A stretch of DNA of 64,000 bases, taken from the NCBI GenBank assembly GCA_002387845.1, contig DGLB01000002.1:47207-111206 (forward strand). The letters are read 5' to 3'. Position numbers and translations under genes: made by a program. Under the pieces are notes generated by a model. That model had not been told where the DNA came from, made no database searches, and saw only the letters and a list, made by a program, of their open reading frames with translations. This document shows positions 53,972 to 63,754 of the stretch, piece by piece; the first letter of the stretch is position 1, and every line of letters starts with the position of its first letter. Source of the stretch: Stenotrophomonas maltophilia (GTDB lineage Bacteria > Pseudomonadota > Gammaproteobacteria > Xanthomonadales > Xanthomonadaceae).

Positions 53972-55354
53972 TCATTGCGCGGCCTTCAGTACGCCCTGCA
54001 GTGCGGCCGCAAAGCGCCCAGCCACTGCGTCACGGTGGAGATGACGCCCCTGCCGGACCCATTGCCGGCCGCCACGCCACACCGAGCGCACCGCCCCATT
54101 ACGTGCGGCGAACACCCAGCTGTCAAGCCAGGCGTCGCCGTCGCGCGCGATCAGCGCCGGGTGCTGCGGGTCCAGTTCAACCACATCGGCCGGCGCACCC
54201 GGCTGCAGGCCGTGGCCGACGCCAAGCGCCTGCGCCGCCCCCCGCAGCGCCTGCTGGAACAACCAGCGGCCGCTGGAAACGCCCTCCTGCGGGGCCAGAA
54301 CATTGCGACCGCGCAGCTGCAGGCGCTGGCCGTACTCGAGCAGGCGCAGTTCTTCCGCCGCATCGATCAGCACATTGGAATCGGAGCCGACCCCGAAGCG
54401 CCCGCCGCGCTGCGCGAACGCCGGCATCGGGAACAGACCGTCGCCCAGGTTGGCCTCGGTGATCGGGCACAGGCCCACCACCGCCTGACTGGCCAGCATG
54501 CGCTGCACTTCGTCGGCATCCACATGGGTGGCGTGGACCAGGCACCAGCGCGCGTCGACCGGCGCATGTTCGTACAGCCAGTGCACCGGGCGCAGGCCGC
54601 TCCAGGCCACGCAGGCGTCCACTTCGCGGGTCTGTTCGGCAATGTGGATGTGCACCGGGCCGGTGTTGAGCGGCAGCAGTGCGGCCAGCTCCTCACCCGT
54701 CACCGCACGCAGGCTGTGCGGGGCAATGCCCAGCACCGCATCGTCCTGCCCGCGCAGTGCCTGCCGGCAGCCGGCCAGCAGGTCGGCGAAGCCGTCCACG
54801 TCATGAATCAGCCGGCGCTGCGCCGGGTTCGGCGGTGCCCCACCAAAATCGGCATGCGCATAGAACACCGGCAGCAGGGTCAGGCCGATGCCACTGCCCT
54901 GCGCCGCGGCGGCGATGCGCGCGGCCATCTCGGCGCGGTCTGCATACGGCGTGCCATCGGCCGCGTGATGCAGGTAGTGGAACTCGCCGACCCGGGTGAA
55001 GCCCGATTCCAGCATTTCCACATAGGCCTGCTCGGCAATGGCCTGCACCGCGTCCGGCTGCAGGTGCGCCAGGAACCGGTACATGAGTTCACGCCAGCTC
55101 CAGAAACTGTCGCCGCTGCGCCCGCCAATTTCGGTCAGGCCGGCCATGCCGCGCTGGAAGGCATGACTGTGCAGGTTGCCCAGCCCGGGCAGCGCAATGG
55201 TCAACGGAATATCGCCGTCCTGCGCCGGCACCCCGGGCGTGACCTCCTGCCAGGTGTTGCCGCGGCCGACAATGCGCACATCGCGGGCCCAGCCCTGCGG
55301 CAGCAGCGCATGTTCGGCATGGAATGCGACGGTGGAAGCGGTGGTTTCAGGCAT
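53972..55354 (-). CDS. hutF: Formimidoylglutamate deiminase
   Basis: A 460-residue amidohydrolase that converts formimidoyl-glutamate to N-formylglutamate and ammonia, the fourth step of the five-step route. Metal-site motifs are LGNLHSHAFQRGMAG, VHIHIAEQTREVDAC, LVHATHVDADEV and GSDSNVLIDAAEELRLLEY. I use ATG 55354; a GTG at 55357 is in frame directly before it. It is divergent from hutI and precedes hutC. Confidence 0.95.
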   Translation of the reverse strand: MPETTASTVAFHAEHALLPQGWARDVRIVGRGNTWQEVTPGVPAQDGDIPLTIALPGLGNLHSHAFQRGMAGLTEIGGRSGDSFWSWRELMYRFLAHLQPDAVQAIAEQAYVEMLESGFTRVGEFHYLHHAADGTPYADRAEMAARIAAAAQGSGIGLTLLPVFYAHADFGGAPPNPAQRRLIHDVDGFADLLAGCRQALRGQDDAVLGIAPHSLRAVTGEELAALLPLNTGPVHIHIAEQTREVDACVAWSGLRPVHWLYEHAPVDARWCLVHATHVDADEVQRMLASQAVVGLCPITEANLGDGLFPMPAFAQRGGRFGVGSDSNVLIDAAEELRLLEYGQRLQLRGRNVLAPQEGVSSGRWLFQQALRGAAQALGVGHGLQPGAPADVVELDPQHPALIARDGDAWLDSWVFAARNGAVRSVWRGGRQWVRQGRHLHRDAVAGRFAAALQGVLKAAQ

Positions 55355-55384
55355 CACTGGACATCCCGGAAGCGTCGCCTATAT

Positions 55385-55394
55385 TGTATAGACA
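55385..55394. promoter_or_regulatory. HutC-like operator between hutF and hutI
   Basis: TGTATAGACA differs by one base from the palindrome TGTATATACA described for HutC binding in other proteobacteria. It lies in the 48-base interval between the divergent hutF and hutI starts, a position from which it could repress both arms. Confidence 0.65.
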
Positions 55395-55405
55395 TATGAG
55401 CTGAT

Positions 55406-56617
55406 GTGGTGGCTGCCGTGCACTGTGACACCGTCTGGACCCACGCCAACCTGATGACGCTGGAAGGCCCCGGCCTGGGCATCATCGAAAACGGGGTGAT
55501 TGCCGCCCATCAGGGTCGCATCGTGCACGTTGGCGCGGCCGGCAGCGACGCCCACCTGCAGCCTGCCCGCCGCATCGACGCCGGCGGTCGCTGGATCAGC
55601 CCGGGGCTGATCGACTGCCACACCCACCTGGTCTACGCCGGCAACCGCGCCGGCGAGTTCGAGCAGCGCCTGCAGGGCGTGAGCTATGCCGACATCGCCC
55701 GCGCCGGCGGCGGCATTGTCTCCACCGTGCGTGCCACCCGCGCCGCCAGCGATGCCGAACTGCTGGCACAAAGCCTGCCACGGCTGGACGCGATGTTGGC
55801 CGAAGGCCTCACCACGGTGGAGATCAAGTCCGGGTATGGACTGACCCTGGAAGACGAAACCAAGCAACTGCGCGTGGCGCGGCAGCTGGCTGAAACACGG
55901 GCCGTCGACGTCGTTCCCACCTTCCTCGGTGCCCACGCGGTGCCGCCCGGTCGTGACGCGCAGGAGTACATCGACGAAGTCTGCACGGTGATGATCCCTG
56001 CTGTTGCCGCACAACAACTGGCCGAGGCGGTGGACGTGTTCTGCGAGAACATCGCCTTCAGCCCGGCCCAGGCCGAGCAGGTGTTCGTGGCCGCGCGCCA
56101 GCACGGGCTGGCAGTGAAGATCCACGCCGAACAGCTCAGCAACCAGCACGGCGCGGCGCTGGCCGCCCGCTACGGGGCGCTGTCGGCGGACCATATCGAA
56201 CACCTGGACGACGACGGCATTGCCGCCATGCGCACGGCCGGCACCGTGGCGGTGCTGCTGCCCGGCGCGTTCTACTTCACCCGCGACACCACCCTGCCCC
56301 CGCTGGACGCGCTGCGCGCCGCCGGTGTGCCGCTGGCGCTGGCCACCGACAGCAACCCCGGCACCTCGCCGCTGACCAGCCCGCTGCTGGCGATGAACAT
56401 GGCCGCCACCCTGTTCCGCATGACCGTCGATGAGTGCATCGCCGGCTTCACCCGCGAAGCCGCGCGCGCGCTGGGCCGCGCCGACCGCATCGGCCGGCTG
56501 GCGGTCGGCATGGACTGCAATCTGGCGGTGTGGGACATCCAGGCTCCGGCCGACCTGGTGTACCGCATCGGCTTCAATCCCCTGCACGCGCGCGTGATGC
56601 GCGGTGAACCTGTCTGA
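55406..56617 (+). CDS. hutI: Imidazolonepropionase
   Basis: A 403-residue amidohydrolase that opens imidazolonepropionate to formimidoyl-glutamate. Motifs: [21 protein letters not shown] (metal His pair), [43 protein letters not shown] and [15 protein letters not shown]. The start is probably GTG 55406, but GTG 55418 is possible; no ATG fits. It is the first gene of the plus-strand hutI-H-G-U unit. Confidence 0.96.
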   Translation: MVAAVHCDTVWTHANLMTLEGPGLGIIENGVIAAHQGRIVHVGAAGSDAHLQPARRIDAGGRWISPGLIDCHTHLVYAGNRAGEFEQRLQGVSYADIARAGGGIVSTVRATRAASDAELLAQSLPRLDAMLAEGLTTVEIKSGYGLTLEDETKQLRVARQLAETRAVDVVPTFLGAHAVPPGRDAQEYIDEVCTVMIPAVAAQQLAEAVDVFCENIAFSPAQAEQVFVAARQHGLAVKIHAEQLSNQHGAALAARYGALSADHIEHLDDDGIAAMRTAGTVAVLLPGAFYFTRDTTLPPLDALRAAGVPLALATDSNPGTSPLTSPLLAMNMAATLFRMTVDECIAGFTREAARALGRADRIGRLAVGMDCNLAVWDIQAPADLVYRIGFNPLHARVMRGEPV

Positions 56618-56643
56618 GCAACGCTGTGATGTCTGGAGATTCC

Positions 56644-58185
56644 ATGAGCAACACCCTGACCCTCACCCCGGGCCACGTCACCCTGCAACAGTGGCGTGCC
56701 ATCTACGCCGGTGCCCAGGTGCGCTTGGACCCGGCCAGTGCCGAGGCAGTCGCGCGCAGCGCGCAGACCGTGGCCGATATCGTCGCCAAGGGCGAGCCGG
56801 TGTATGGCATCAACACCGGCTTCGGCAAGCTGGCCAGCGTGCGCATCGAACGCGATGACCTGGCCACCCTGCAGCGCAATATCGTGCTCTCGCACGCCGC
56901 CGGCGTCGGCGAGCCGATGCCGGCCCCGGTGGTGCGGCTGATGATGGCGCTGAAGCTCACCAGCCTCGCCCAGGGCGCGTCCGGCATCCGCCCGGAAACC
57001 CTGGCGCTGCTGGAAGCGTTCCTGCAGCACGACATCGTGCCGGTGATTCCGTGCCAGGGTTCGGTCGGTGCGTCGGGCGACCTGGCTCCGCTTTCGCATC
57101 TGGCCAGCGTGATGATCGGCGTGGGCGAGGCGTTTGTCGGTGGCCAACGACTGCCGGCCGCCGAGGCGCTGGCCCGCTTGAACCTGCAGCCGCTGGTGCT
57201 GGGCGCGAAGGAAGGCCTGGCCCTGCTCAATGGCACCCAGTACTCCACCGCGTATGCGCTGGCTGGCCTGTTCGAGATCAGCACCGTGTTCCATGCGGCG
57301 CTGGTCGCCGGCGCGCTTTCGGTCGAAGCCGCCAAGGGTTCGGACACGCCGTTCGATCCGCGCATCCACCAGATCCGCGGCCAGCGCGGGCAGATCGCCA
57401 CCGCCGCCACCCTGCGTGCGCTGATGCAGGGTTCGGCCATCCGCGAATCGCACCGCGACAACGACGTGCGCGTGCAGGATCCGTACTGCCTGCGCTGCCA
57501 GCCGCAGGTGATGGGCGCGGCCTTCGATGTGATGCGCCAGGCCGCGACCACGCTGGCCATTGAAGCCAATGGCGTCTCCGACAACCCGCTGGTGTTCACC
57601 GACACCAACGAAGCGCTGTCGGGCGGCAACTTCCACGCCGAGCCGGTGGCGTTCGCGGCCGACATGCTGGCGATGGCGGTGTGCGAGATCGGTTCGATCA
57701 GCGAGCGCCGCACCGCGATGCTGGTGGACCCGGCACTGTCCGGCCTGCCCGCCTTCCTTACCCCGAAGCCCGGCCTCAATTCCGGCTTCATGATTCCGCA
57801 GGTTACCGCCGCCGCGCTGGTCTCGGAAAACAAGCAGCGCGCCTATCCGGCCAGCGTGGATTCCATTCCCACCTCGGCCAACCAGGAAGACCATGTCTCG
57901 ATGGCCGCGCATGGCGCACGCCGTCTGCTGGCCATGGCCGAAAACGCGGCGAACGTGGTCGGCATCGAACTGCTGGCCGCCGCGCAGGGCTGCGACTTCC
58001 ACGCCCCGCTGCGCTCCAGCGACGCCCTGGAAGCGGTGCGTCAGCGCCTGCGCGCGCAGGTGCCCACCCTGCAGGACGACCGCTACTTCCACCCCGACAT
58101 GCTGGCCGCCACCGAACTGGTGCGCAGCGGCGCGCTGGCCGAGGGTCTGGGCGCGCTGTTGCCCGCCGTGGAGCCGCTGGCATGA
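56644..58185 (+). CDS. hutH: Histidine ammonia-lyase
   Basis: A 513-residue lyase that deaminates histidine to urocanate. The Ala-Ser-Gly triad forming the MIO cofactor is A143-S144-G145 in [15 protein letters not shown]. Other family blocks are [21 protein letters not shown] and [21 protein letters not shown] 56644 has GGAGA 6 bases upstream; an in-frame start six residues earlier is less likely. It overlaps hutG by four bases. Confidence 0.97.
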   Translation: MSNTLTLTPGHVTLQQWRAIYAGAQVRLDPASAEAVARSAQTVADIVAKGEPVYGINTGFGKLASVRIERDDLATLQRNIVLSHAAGVGEPMPAPVVRLMMALKLTSLAQGASGIRPETLALLEAFLQHDIVPVIPCQGSVGASGDLAPLSHLASVMIGVGEAFVGGQRLPAAEALARLNLQPLVLGAKEGLALLNGTQYSTAYALAGLFEISTVFHAALVAGALSVEAAKGSDTPFDPRIHQIRGQRGQIATAATLRALMQGSAIRESHRDNDVRVQDPYCLRCQPQVMGAAFDVMRQAATTLAIEANGVSDNPLVFTDTNEALSGGNFHAEPVAFAADMLAMAVCEIGSISERRTAMLVDPALSGLPAFLTPKPGLNSGFMIPQVTAAALVSENKQRAYPASVDSIPTSANQEDHVSMAAHGARRLLAMAENAANVVGIELLAAAQGCDFHAPLRSSDALEAVRQRLRAQVPTLQDDRYFHPDMLAATELVRSGALAEGLGALLPAVEPLA

Positions 58186-59030
58186 GCGGGCATCCGGACT
58201 GGTTGCACGTTCACCGCGGCGACGCACCGCTGATCGTCAGCTTCCCGCATACCGGCACCGACCTGCCGGAGGCGCTGGCCGATCGGTTCTGGTCGCCGTG
58301 GCTGGCCCGTCGCGACGCCGACTGGTGGGTGCATGAGCTGTACGACTTTGCCCGCGCGATGGGAGCCACCACGGTGCGCTCGGCGATCTCGCGTTCGGTC
58401 ATCGACCTCAACCGCGACCCCAGCGGGGCGTCGCTGTACCCGGGCCAGAACACCACCGGCCTGTGCCCGCTGACCACCTTCGACAACCAGTCGCTGTACC
58501 GCGACGGGCAGGAACCGGACGCCGGCGAAATCGCGCAGCGCCGTGCGCAGTATTTCGATCCGTACCACACCGCGCTGGCCGGTGAGATCTCGCGCCTGCG
58601 CGCGCTGCATGGCACCGTGGTGGTGTACGACGCGCACTCGATCCGTTCGCACATTCCGCACCTGTTCGACGGTGAGCTGCCGCAGTTCAACCTCGGCACC
58701 GCCGGTCCTTCCGGTGCGGTCGACACCAGCTGCGACAACGCGCTGGCCGACGTGGTGGAAAACATCTGTGCGTTCAGCGGCATGCCGCATGTGCGCAACG
58801 GCCGCTTCAAGGGTGGCTGGATCACCCGCCACTACAGCGACATTCCGGCCGGCGTGCACAGCCTGCAGATGGAACTGGCCTGCCGCGGCTACATGCACGA
58901 ACCCACCGATGTGGACGTGCACAGCTGGCCCACCCCGCTCGACCCCGACCACGCCGCACCGCTGCGCCAAACGCTGCAGCAGGTGCTCAACGCCTGCCTT
59001 GAATTCGCGAACGCCCGGAGTGCTGCATGA
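58182..59030 (+). CDS. hutG: N-formylglutamate deformylase
   Basis: A 282-residue N-formylglutamate amidohydrolase that yields glutamate and formate, completing the HutF route. Motifs include [48 protein letters not shown] and [11 protein letters not shown]. The ATG at 58182 overlaps the hutH stop, and its own stop overlaps the hutU start (both four bases). A longer open frame reaching back to 57681 is out-of-frame hutH sequence. Confidence 0.96.
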   Translation: MSGHPDWLHVHRGDAPLIVSFPHTGTDLPEALADRFWSPWLARRDADWWVHELYDFARAMGATTVRSAISRSVIDLNRDPSGASLYPGQNTTGLCPLTTFDNQSLYRDGQEPDAGEIAQRRAQYFDPYHTALAGEISRLRALHGTVVVYDAHSIRSHIPHLFDGELPQFNLGTAGPSGAVDTSCDNALADVVENICAFSGMPHVRNGRFKGGWITRHYSDIPAGVHSLQMELACRGYMHEPTDVDVHSWPTPLDPDHAAPLRQTLQQVLNACLEFANARSAA

Positions 59031-60694
59031 GCCGTCACGATTCCACCCGCACCATCATCGCCCCCACCGGCACCACCCTCAGCGCCAAGAGCTGGCTGAC
59101 CGAAGCGCCGCTGCGCATGCTGATGAACAACCTGCACCCGGACGTCGCCGAGCGCCCGCAGGAGCTGGTGGTGTACGGCGGCATTGGCCGCGCCGCGCGT
59201 GACTGGGCCAGCTTCGATGCCATCGTCGAAACGCTGAAGCGGCTGGACGACGACCAGACCCTGCTGGTGCAGTCGGGCAAGCCGGTCGGCGTGTTCCGCA
59301 CCCACGCCGACGCGCCGCGCGTGCTGATCGCCAATTCCAACCTGGTGCCGCGCTGGGCCAACTGGGACCACTTCAACGAACTGGATAAGAAGGGCCTGGC
59401 CATGTACGGCCAGATGACCGCCGGCAGCTGGATCTACATCGGCGCGCAGGGCATCGTGCAGGGCACCTACGAAACCTTCGTGGAAATGGGCCGCCAGCAC
59501 TTCGGCGGCGATCTGGCCGGCAAGTGGCTGTTCACCGGCGGGCTGGGCGGCATGGGCGGCGCGCAGCCGCTGGCCGCGGTGATGGCCGGTGCCTCCTGCC
59601 TGGCCGTGGAATGCCGCCAGAGCAGCATCGACATGCGCTTGCGCACCGGCTATCTGGATACCTGGACCGACAACCTGGACGAGGCGTTACGCCTGATCGA
59701 GGAATCGTGCGCGGCCAGGAAGCCGCTGTCGGTCGGCCTGCTCGGCAATGTCGCCGACGTGCTGGCCGAACTGCTGGCGCGCGGCGTCAAACCCGACCTG
59801 CTGACCGACCAGACCTCCGCACACGACCCGGTGAACGGCTACCTGCCGCAGGGTTGGACCGTGGAGGAATGGGACGCCAAGCGGGTGAGCGCACCCAAGG
59901 ACGTGGAAAAGGCCGCGCGTGCCTCGATGGCCAACCACATCCGCGCCATGCTCGGCTTCCATGCGCTGGGCGTGCCCACCGTGGACTACGGCAACAACCT
60001 GCGCCAGATGGCGCTGGAAGAAGGCGTGGCCAACGCCTTCGACTTCCCGGGTTTCGTGCCGGCCTATATCCGCCCGCTGTTCTGCCGGGGCATCGGCCCG
60101 TTCCGCTGGGCCGCGCTCAGCGGCGACCCCGAGGACATCGCCAAGACCGACGCCAAGGTCAAGGAACTGATTCCGGACAACCCGCACCTGCACCGCTGGC
60201 TGGACATGGCCGCCGAGAAGATCAAGTTCCAGGGCCTGCCCGCTCGCATCTGCTGGGTCGGCCTGGGCGACCGCGACCGGCTGGGCCTGGCGTTCAACGA
60301 AATGGTGGCCAACGGTGAGCTGAAAGCCCCGGTGGTGATCGGCCGCGACCATCTGGACAGCGGCAGCGTTGCGTCGCCGAACCGCGAGACCGAGGCCATG
60401 GCCGACGGCTCGGACGCGGTGTCCGACTGGCCGCTGCTCAACGCCCTGCTCAACACCGCCAGCGGTGCCACCTGGGTGTCGCTGCACCACGGCGGCGGCG
60501 TCGGCATGGGCTTCTCGCAGCACGCCGGCATGGTGATTGTGTGCGACGGCACTGAAGCCGCCGCCAAGCGCATTGCGCGGGTGCTGTGGAACGACCCGGC
60601 CACCGGCGTGATGCGGCATGCGGATGCCGGGTATGAGATCGCGGTGGAGTGTGCGAAGGAGAAGGGGTTGGATCTGCCGGGCATTCTGGGCTGA
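59027..60694 (+). CDS. hutU: Urocanate hydratase (urocanase)
   Basis: A 555-residue NAD-dependent urocanase that converts urocanate to imidazolonepropionate. Signature sequences are [47 protein letters not shown] and [15 protein letters not shown] (NAD binding), with the active-site block [18 protein letters not shown] and [19 protein letters not shown]. Full length. It ends the hutIHGU unit and is followed by a GTAG-type repeat. Confidence 0.97.
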   Translation: MSRHDSTRTIIAPTGTTLSAKSWLTEAPLRMLMNNLHPDVAERPQELVVYGGIGRAARDWASFDAIVETLKRLDDDQTLLVQSGKPVGVFRTHADAPRVLIANSNLVPRWANWDHFNELDKKGLAMYGQMTAGSWIYIGAQGIVQGTYETFVEMGRQHFGGDLAGKWLFTGGLGGMGGAQPLAAVMAGASCLAVECRQSSIDMRLRTGYLDTWTDNLDEALRLIEESCAARKPLSVGLLGNVADVLAELLARGVKPDLLTDQTSAHDPVNGYLPQGWTVEEWDAKRVSAPKDVEKAARASMANHIRAMLGFHALGVPTVDYGNNLRQMALEEGVANAFDFPGFVPAYIRPLFCRGIGPFRWAALSGDPEDIAKTDAKVKELIPDNPHLHRWLDMAAEKIKFQGLPARICWVGLGDRDRLGLAFNEMVANGELKAPVVIGRDHLDSGSVASPNRETEAMADGSDAVSDWPLLNALLNTASGATWVSLHHGGGVGMGFSQHAGMVIVCDGTEAAAKRIARVLWNDPATGVMRHADAGYEIAVECAKEKGLDLPGILG

Positions 60695-60715
60695 TTGTCT
60701 GCGGGAACCGACATC

Positions 60716-60776
60716 GGTAGCGCCGGCCGTTGGCCGGCCCACGCATTGTCTGGGCCGGCCAACGGCCGGCGCTACC
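60716..60776. repeat. GTAG/SMAG-type palindromic repeat
   Basis: Two perfect 26-base complementary arms (60716-60741 and 60751-60776) surround a nine-base spacer. Each arm starts GGTAGCGCCGGCCGTTGGCC, the GTAG signature of SMAG elements in Stenotrophomonas maltophilia. Placed after hutU, it can form a very stable hairpin that may protect the mRNA or end transcription. Confidence 0.85.
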
Positions 60777-60902
60777 AAGCACAGACCCCGCCATCTCAAG
60801 GGGTGACGCCACCCACCGAACCTGTTAACTTGCGCGACCTCATCGCGGTTGACAGGACAATCTCTGCCATCCGCGGCCCCGCTCCGCTTTGATGTCAGAC
60901 GC

Positions 60903-63023
60903 ATGCCCTCTTCCCGTTCACTGCACCGCCCCGCCCTGTCCCTGCTGGCCCTGGCCGTTGTCGCCAGCCTGACCTGCCCTGCGCTGGCCGCCCCCGCCGA
61001 TGCCCCGACCACCCTGGATGCGGTCAAGGTCACCGCCGGCAGTGACGTCGAGCAGGCCCGCGCCGCGCTCAAGCGCGTGCCCGGTGCCGGCAATGTGGTC
61101 GACCTGACCCGCGCCAACGGCCGCCTGGCCAGCAGCGCCGATGTGCTGGCTTATCAGCCCGGCATCAGCGCGCAGACGCCGGGCAACGAAGGCACCAAGG
61201 TCTCGATCCGCGGCTCCGGCATCAACCGGGGCCCGGGCGCGCATGCCTCGGGTATCTCGGTTTCGCTGGATGGCCTGCCGCTGACCGGCTCCGGCGGCAC
61301 CCCGTACGAACTACTGGAACCGCTGTGGTTGAGCCGCGCCGAAGTGCTGCGCGGGGCCAACGGTATCGAGCGCGGGGCGCTGGCCCTGGGCGGCGCGATC
61401 AACTACGTCAGCCGCAGCGGGCGCGATTCGGCCGGGCTGGAGCTGCAGTACGAAGCGGGCAGCCGGGGCTACCAGAAGCGCAGCGTCGGCTATGGCGGCG
61501 TCAGCGGTGACCTGGATTACTACCTGGCCTACACCGACAGCGAATACGACGGTTACCAGTACCACGCTGCCGGCGACGGCAAGGGCGCGATGGCCAACCT
61601 GGGCTGGCAGATCACCCCGCAGCTGGAAACGCGCTTCTTCGTGCGTTACCGCGAAACCAACCACGAAACGCCCGGACGCCTCACCCGCGAGCAGATCCGT
61701 CACGATCCACGCGCGGCGAACCCGGCCAACCTGGCCATCGACGCACGTCGCCCGCAGCCGGGCAGCACCTGGCTGGGCAACATGACCACGTGGCAGATCG
61801 ATGCGGATTCGTCACTGCAGGCTGGGCTGGTGTACCACAAGTACCCGATGGACTTGAACGAAAGCCTGTACCGGCAGCAGCTGGACTACAGCAACCTCAA
61901 TGCCACGCTCGACCACCGTCGCCGTCACCCGCTGTTCGGGTATGACAGCGTTACCACTGTGGGCCTGCGCGTGACCCACGATCTGGATGCGGACGTGCGC
62001 GAAACCCTGCGCTTCGCCAACAACGGCTACGCCGCGGGTACCCACACGCGCGATTTCTCGCACCACGGCACGGACACCACCGTGCATGCCAGCAACGAGC
62101 TCAGCCTCAACGACCGCCTGCGCCTGCAGACCGGGCTGGCGCTGATCAACACCCGTCGCGATGTGCAGGTGACCTGGCCGTACACGCCCGAGCGTCTGCA
62201 TGAAAGCCAGTGGGATTACGCCCCGCGTGTGGGCTTCACCTGGCAGCAGACCCCGGCCACGCAGTGGTTCGGCAACCTGAGCCGTTCGGTGGAACCGGCA
62301 CACCCGTGGTCGATGATCTGGGGTTCGAACCTGTACTTCCCGGCCGGCAACGGTGCGTCCAGCGGTCGCCAGCGTGCGCCGGTGCAACTGGACAACCAGA
62401 CCGCGACCACGCTGGAACTGGGTGCGCGCGGCGACAGTTCGCTGGGGCATTGGGAACTGACCGGCTATTACGCGCATGTGCGGCATGAACTGCTGACCGT
62501 GGAAGTGCTGCCGGTACCGAACCTGTTCGTGGCCGAGAACAATGCCAGTCCGACCGTGCATCGCGGCATCGAGGCCGGGTTGGACAGCACGCTGTGGGAA
62601 GGCCCGGGCGGTCGCCTTGGCCTGCGTCAGGCGTATACGTTCAATGATTTCCGCTATCGCGATGATGTGCGCTTCGGATCCAACCGCCTGCCTGGGCTGC
62701 CGCGTCACGCGTATCAGGCCGAGCTGCGTTATGACCACCCGACGGGCTGGTATGCGGCGGTGAATACCGATGCGGCGTCGAAGATGGCGGTGGATTATGC
62801 CAACAGCTTCTGGGCGGATAGTCGCGCGATCTTCGGTAGCCGCGTGGGCTTTGATGCGCCGAACGGGCGCTGGCAGCTGTGGGCGGAGATGCGCAATATT
62901 GGCGACCGGCACTATGCGGCGACGGTGACGCCGGGGTATGACGACGCTGGTCGTGATGTGGCGCGGTCTACGCCGGGCGAAGGGCGCAGTGTGTATGCCG
63001 GGGTGCGCTGGCGGTTTGATTGA
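60903..63023 (+). CDS. TonB-dependent receptor (FecA-like)
   Basis: A 706-residue TonB-dependent receptor starting at ATG 60903, with signal peptide to about residue 30 (PALAAPA) and TonB-box-like TTLDAVKVTAGS. The plug contains VSIRGSGINRGPGAHASGISVSLDGLPL and AEVLRGANGIERGALALGGAINYVSRSG. A 22-strand-type barrel ends SVYAGVRWRFD. Plug and barrel layout resemble siderophore/metal-chelate receptors. The ligand is unknown. It may not belong to the hut unit because a repeat and about 200 bases separate them. Confidence 0.92.
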   Translation: MPSSRSLHRPALSLLALAVVASLTCPALAAPADAPTTLDAVKVTAGSDVEQARAALKRVPGAGNVVDLTRANGRLASSADVLAYQPGISAQTPGNEGTKVSIRGSGINRGPGAHASGISVSLDGLPLTGSGGTPYELLEPLWLSRAEVLRGANGIERGALALGGAINYVSRSGRDSAGLELQYEAGSRGYQKRSVGYGGVSGDLDYYLAYTDSEYDGYQYHAAGDGKGAMANLGWQITPQLETRFFVRYRETNHETPGRLTREQIRHDPRAANPANLAIDARRPQPGSTWLGNMTTWQIDADSSLQAGLVYHKYPMDLNESLYRQQLDYSNLNATLDHRRRHPLFGYDSVTTVGLRVTHDLDADVRETLRFANNGYAAGTHTRDFSHHGTDTTVHASNELSLNDRLRLQTGLALINTRRDVQVTWPYTPERLHESQWDYAPRVGFTWQQTPATQWFGNLSRSVEPAHPWSMIWGSNLYFPAGNGASSGRQRAPVQLDNQTATTLELGARGDSSLGHWELTGYYAHVRHELLTVEVLPVPNLFVAENNASPTVHRGIEAGLDSTLWEGPGGRLGLRQAYTFNDFRYRDDVRFGSNRLPGLPRHAYQAELRYDHPTGWYAAVNTDAASKMAVDYANSFWADSRAIFGSRVGFDAPNGRWQLWAEMRNIGDRHYAATVTPGYDDAGRDVARSTPGEGRSVYAGVRWRFD

Positions 63024-63055
63024 TGGTCATGCGGGGCAATCATGCCACCTGCTTT

Positions 63056-63202
63056 GGTGGGGTCGGTCGACAGACGACCACCGATAACAACCATGGCTGC
63101 TATAACGCATGACCTTTGAACGGGGACGCCCCGCTTCGTTCCGGGTCATGCCCTACCGTGCCAACCACCGCTATCGGCGGTCGACTGTCGTGCGACCCTA
63201 CC
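63056..63202. repeat. Inverted pair of GTAG-like REP elements
   Basis: The element at 63056-63085 (GGTGGGGTCGGTCGACAGAC...) and the element at 63173-63202, read on the opposite strand (GGTAGGGTCGCACGACAGTC...), match at most of 30 positions. Each contains an internal GGTCG/CGACC stem. They face each other across about 87 bases, the arrangement of a paired REP module. Confidence 0.65.
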
Positions 63203-63206
63203 GTTG

Positions 63207-63275
63207 CAATCCGGGCGGTGCAATCCGGACGATCCATTCGGACGATCCAATCCGGGCGATTCATTCCGACCTCTG
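63207..63275 (+). repeat. Degenerate 13-14 base tandem repeat
   Basis: Five consecutive units share the core CA(A/T)TCCGG(G/A)CGATC: 63207-63220, 63221-63234, 63235-63247, 63248-63261 and 63262-63275. The last unit is most diverged. Confidence 0.7.
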
Positions 63276-63343
63276 CGTTCGCACCGGCGCAATCGCACCG
63301 TGATGCGGCGTTTCATCGCAACGTCGCGCGCGCTTACACCGGC

Positions 63344-63754
63344 TTACGATTCCGGACCTACCTCCACCCGGAACCACGCCGCAAACACCTCGTCGCCCAT
63401 CCACGCATTCTTCCGGTTCACCTCGAACATCACTGCCTCGGCTCTCTGCGCCTGCGCCAGCCGTTCCAGGTCACCGCTGCAGCGGGCAGCGTCCAGCTCG
63501 TGCTGCGCCTCTGCGAGGAACCGGGACAGGCGGTCATCAATGGCCCACACTGCCATTTCGATGCGCGGCCGACGGGTGGTGCGCGCCACGCTGACGCCGT
63601 GCAGGGCCAGTTGAAGGCATTCGATGTGCTCCGGGTAGTCCTCCAGCTGTTTGCGCAGGCTGCGGGGGATCGGTGGAAGGGTACTGCGCTTCTGGGGTGG
63701 CGCTGGAGGCTTGGGGTGAGCAGGCAGCAGACGTCGGATGTACGACTTCATCAT
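63344..63754 (-). CDS. Hypothetical protein translationally coupled to higA-type antitoxin
   Basis: A 136-residue soluble protein from ATG 63754 (MMKSYIRRLLPAHPKPP...) with AGGAG 8 bases upstream. It has a basic Pro-rich N-terminus, then a helical region LRKQLEDYPEHIECLQLAL, SRFLAEAQHELDAARCSGDLERLAQAQ and EVFAAWFRVEVG. The ATGA overlap with the HigA-like gene means the two are made together. I do not recognise a family. It may be an accessory or third component of the toxin-antitoxin locus, but this is inference. Confidence 0.65.
   Translation of the reverse strand: MMKSYIRRLLPAHPKPPAPPQKRSTLPPIPRSLRKQLEDYPEHIECLQLALHGVSVARTTRRPRIEMAVWAIDDRLSRFLAEAQHELDAARCSGDLERLAQAQRAEAVMFEVNRKNAWMGDEVFAAWFRVEVGPES

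Larger units (their letters stand above)
63024..63343. other. Gene-free interval with REP-like pair and tandem repeats
   Basis: These 320 bases have no credible gene. They contain two inverted REP-like elements (63056-63085 and 63173-63202) and a short degenerate tandem array (63207-63275), listed separately. Small open frames across them are repeat artefacts. Confidence 0.6.

Noticed and set aside
57681..58181. Upstream extension of hutG to 57681
   Set aside because: It is the out-of-frame reading of hutH; the real start at 58182 overlaps the hutH stop by four bases.
56272..58227. 651-residue minus-strand open frame over hutI/hutH
   Set aside because: Mirror frame of hut genes with clear active-site motifs.
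63207..63275. Possible CRISPR array
   Set aside because: Units are 13-14 bases, degenerate and directly adjacent without spacers, and no cas genes are near.
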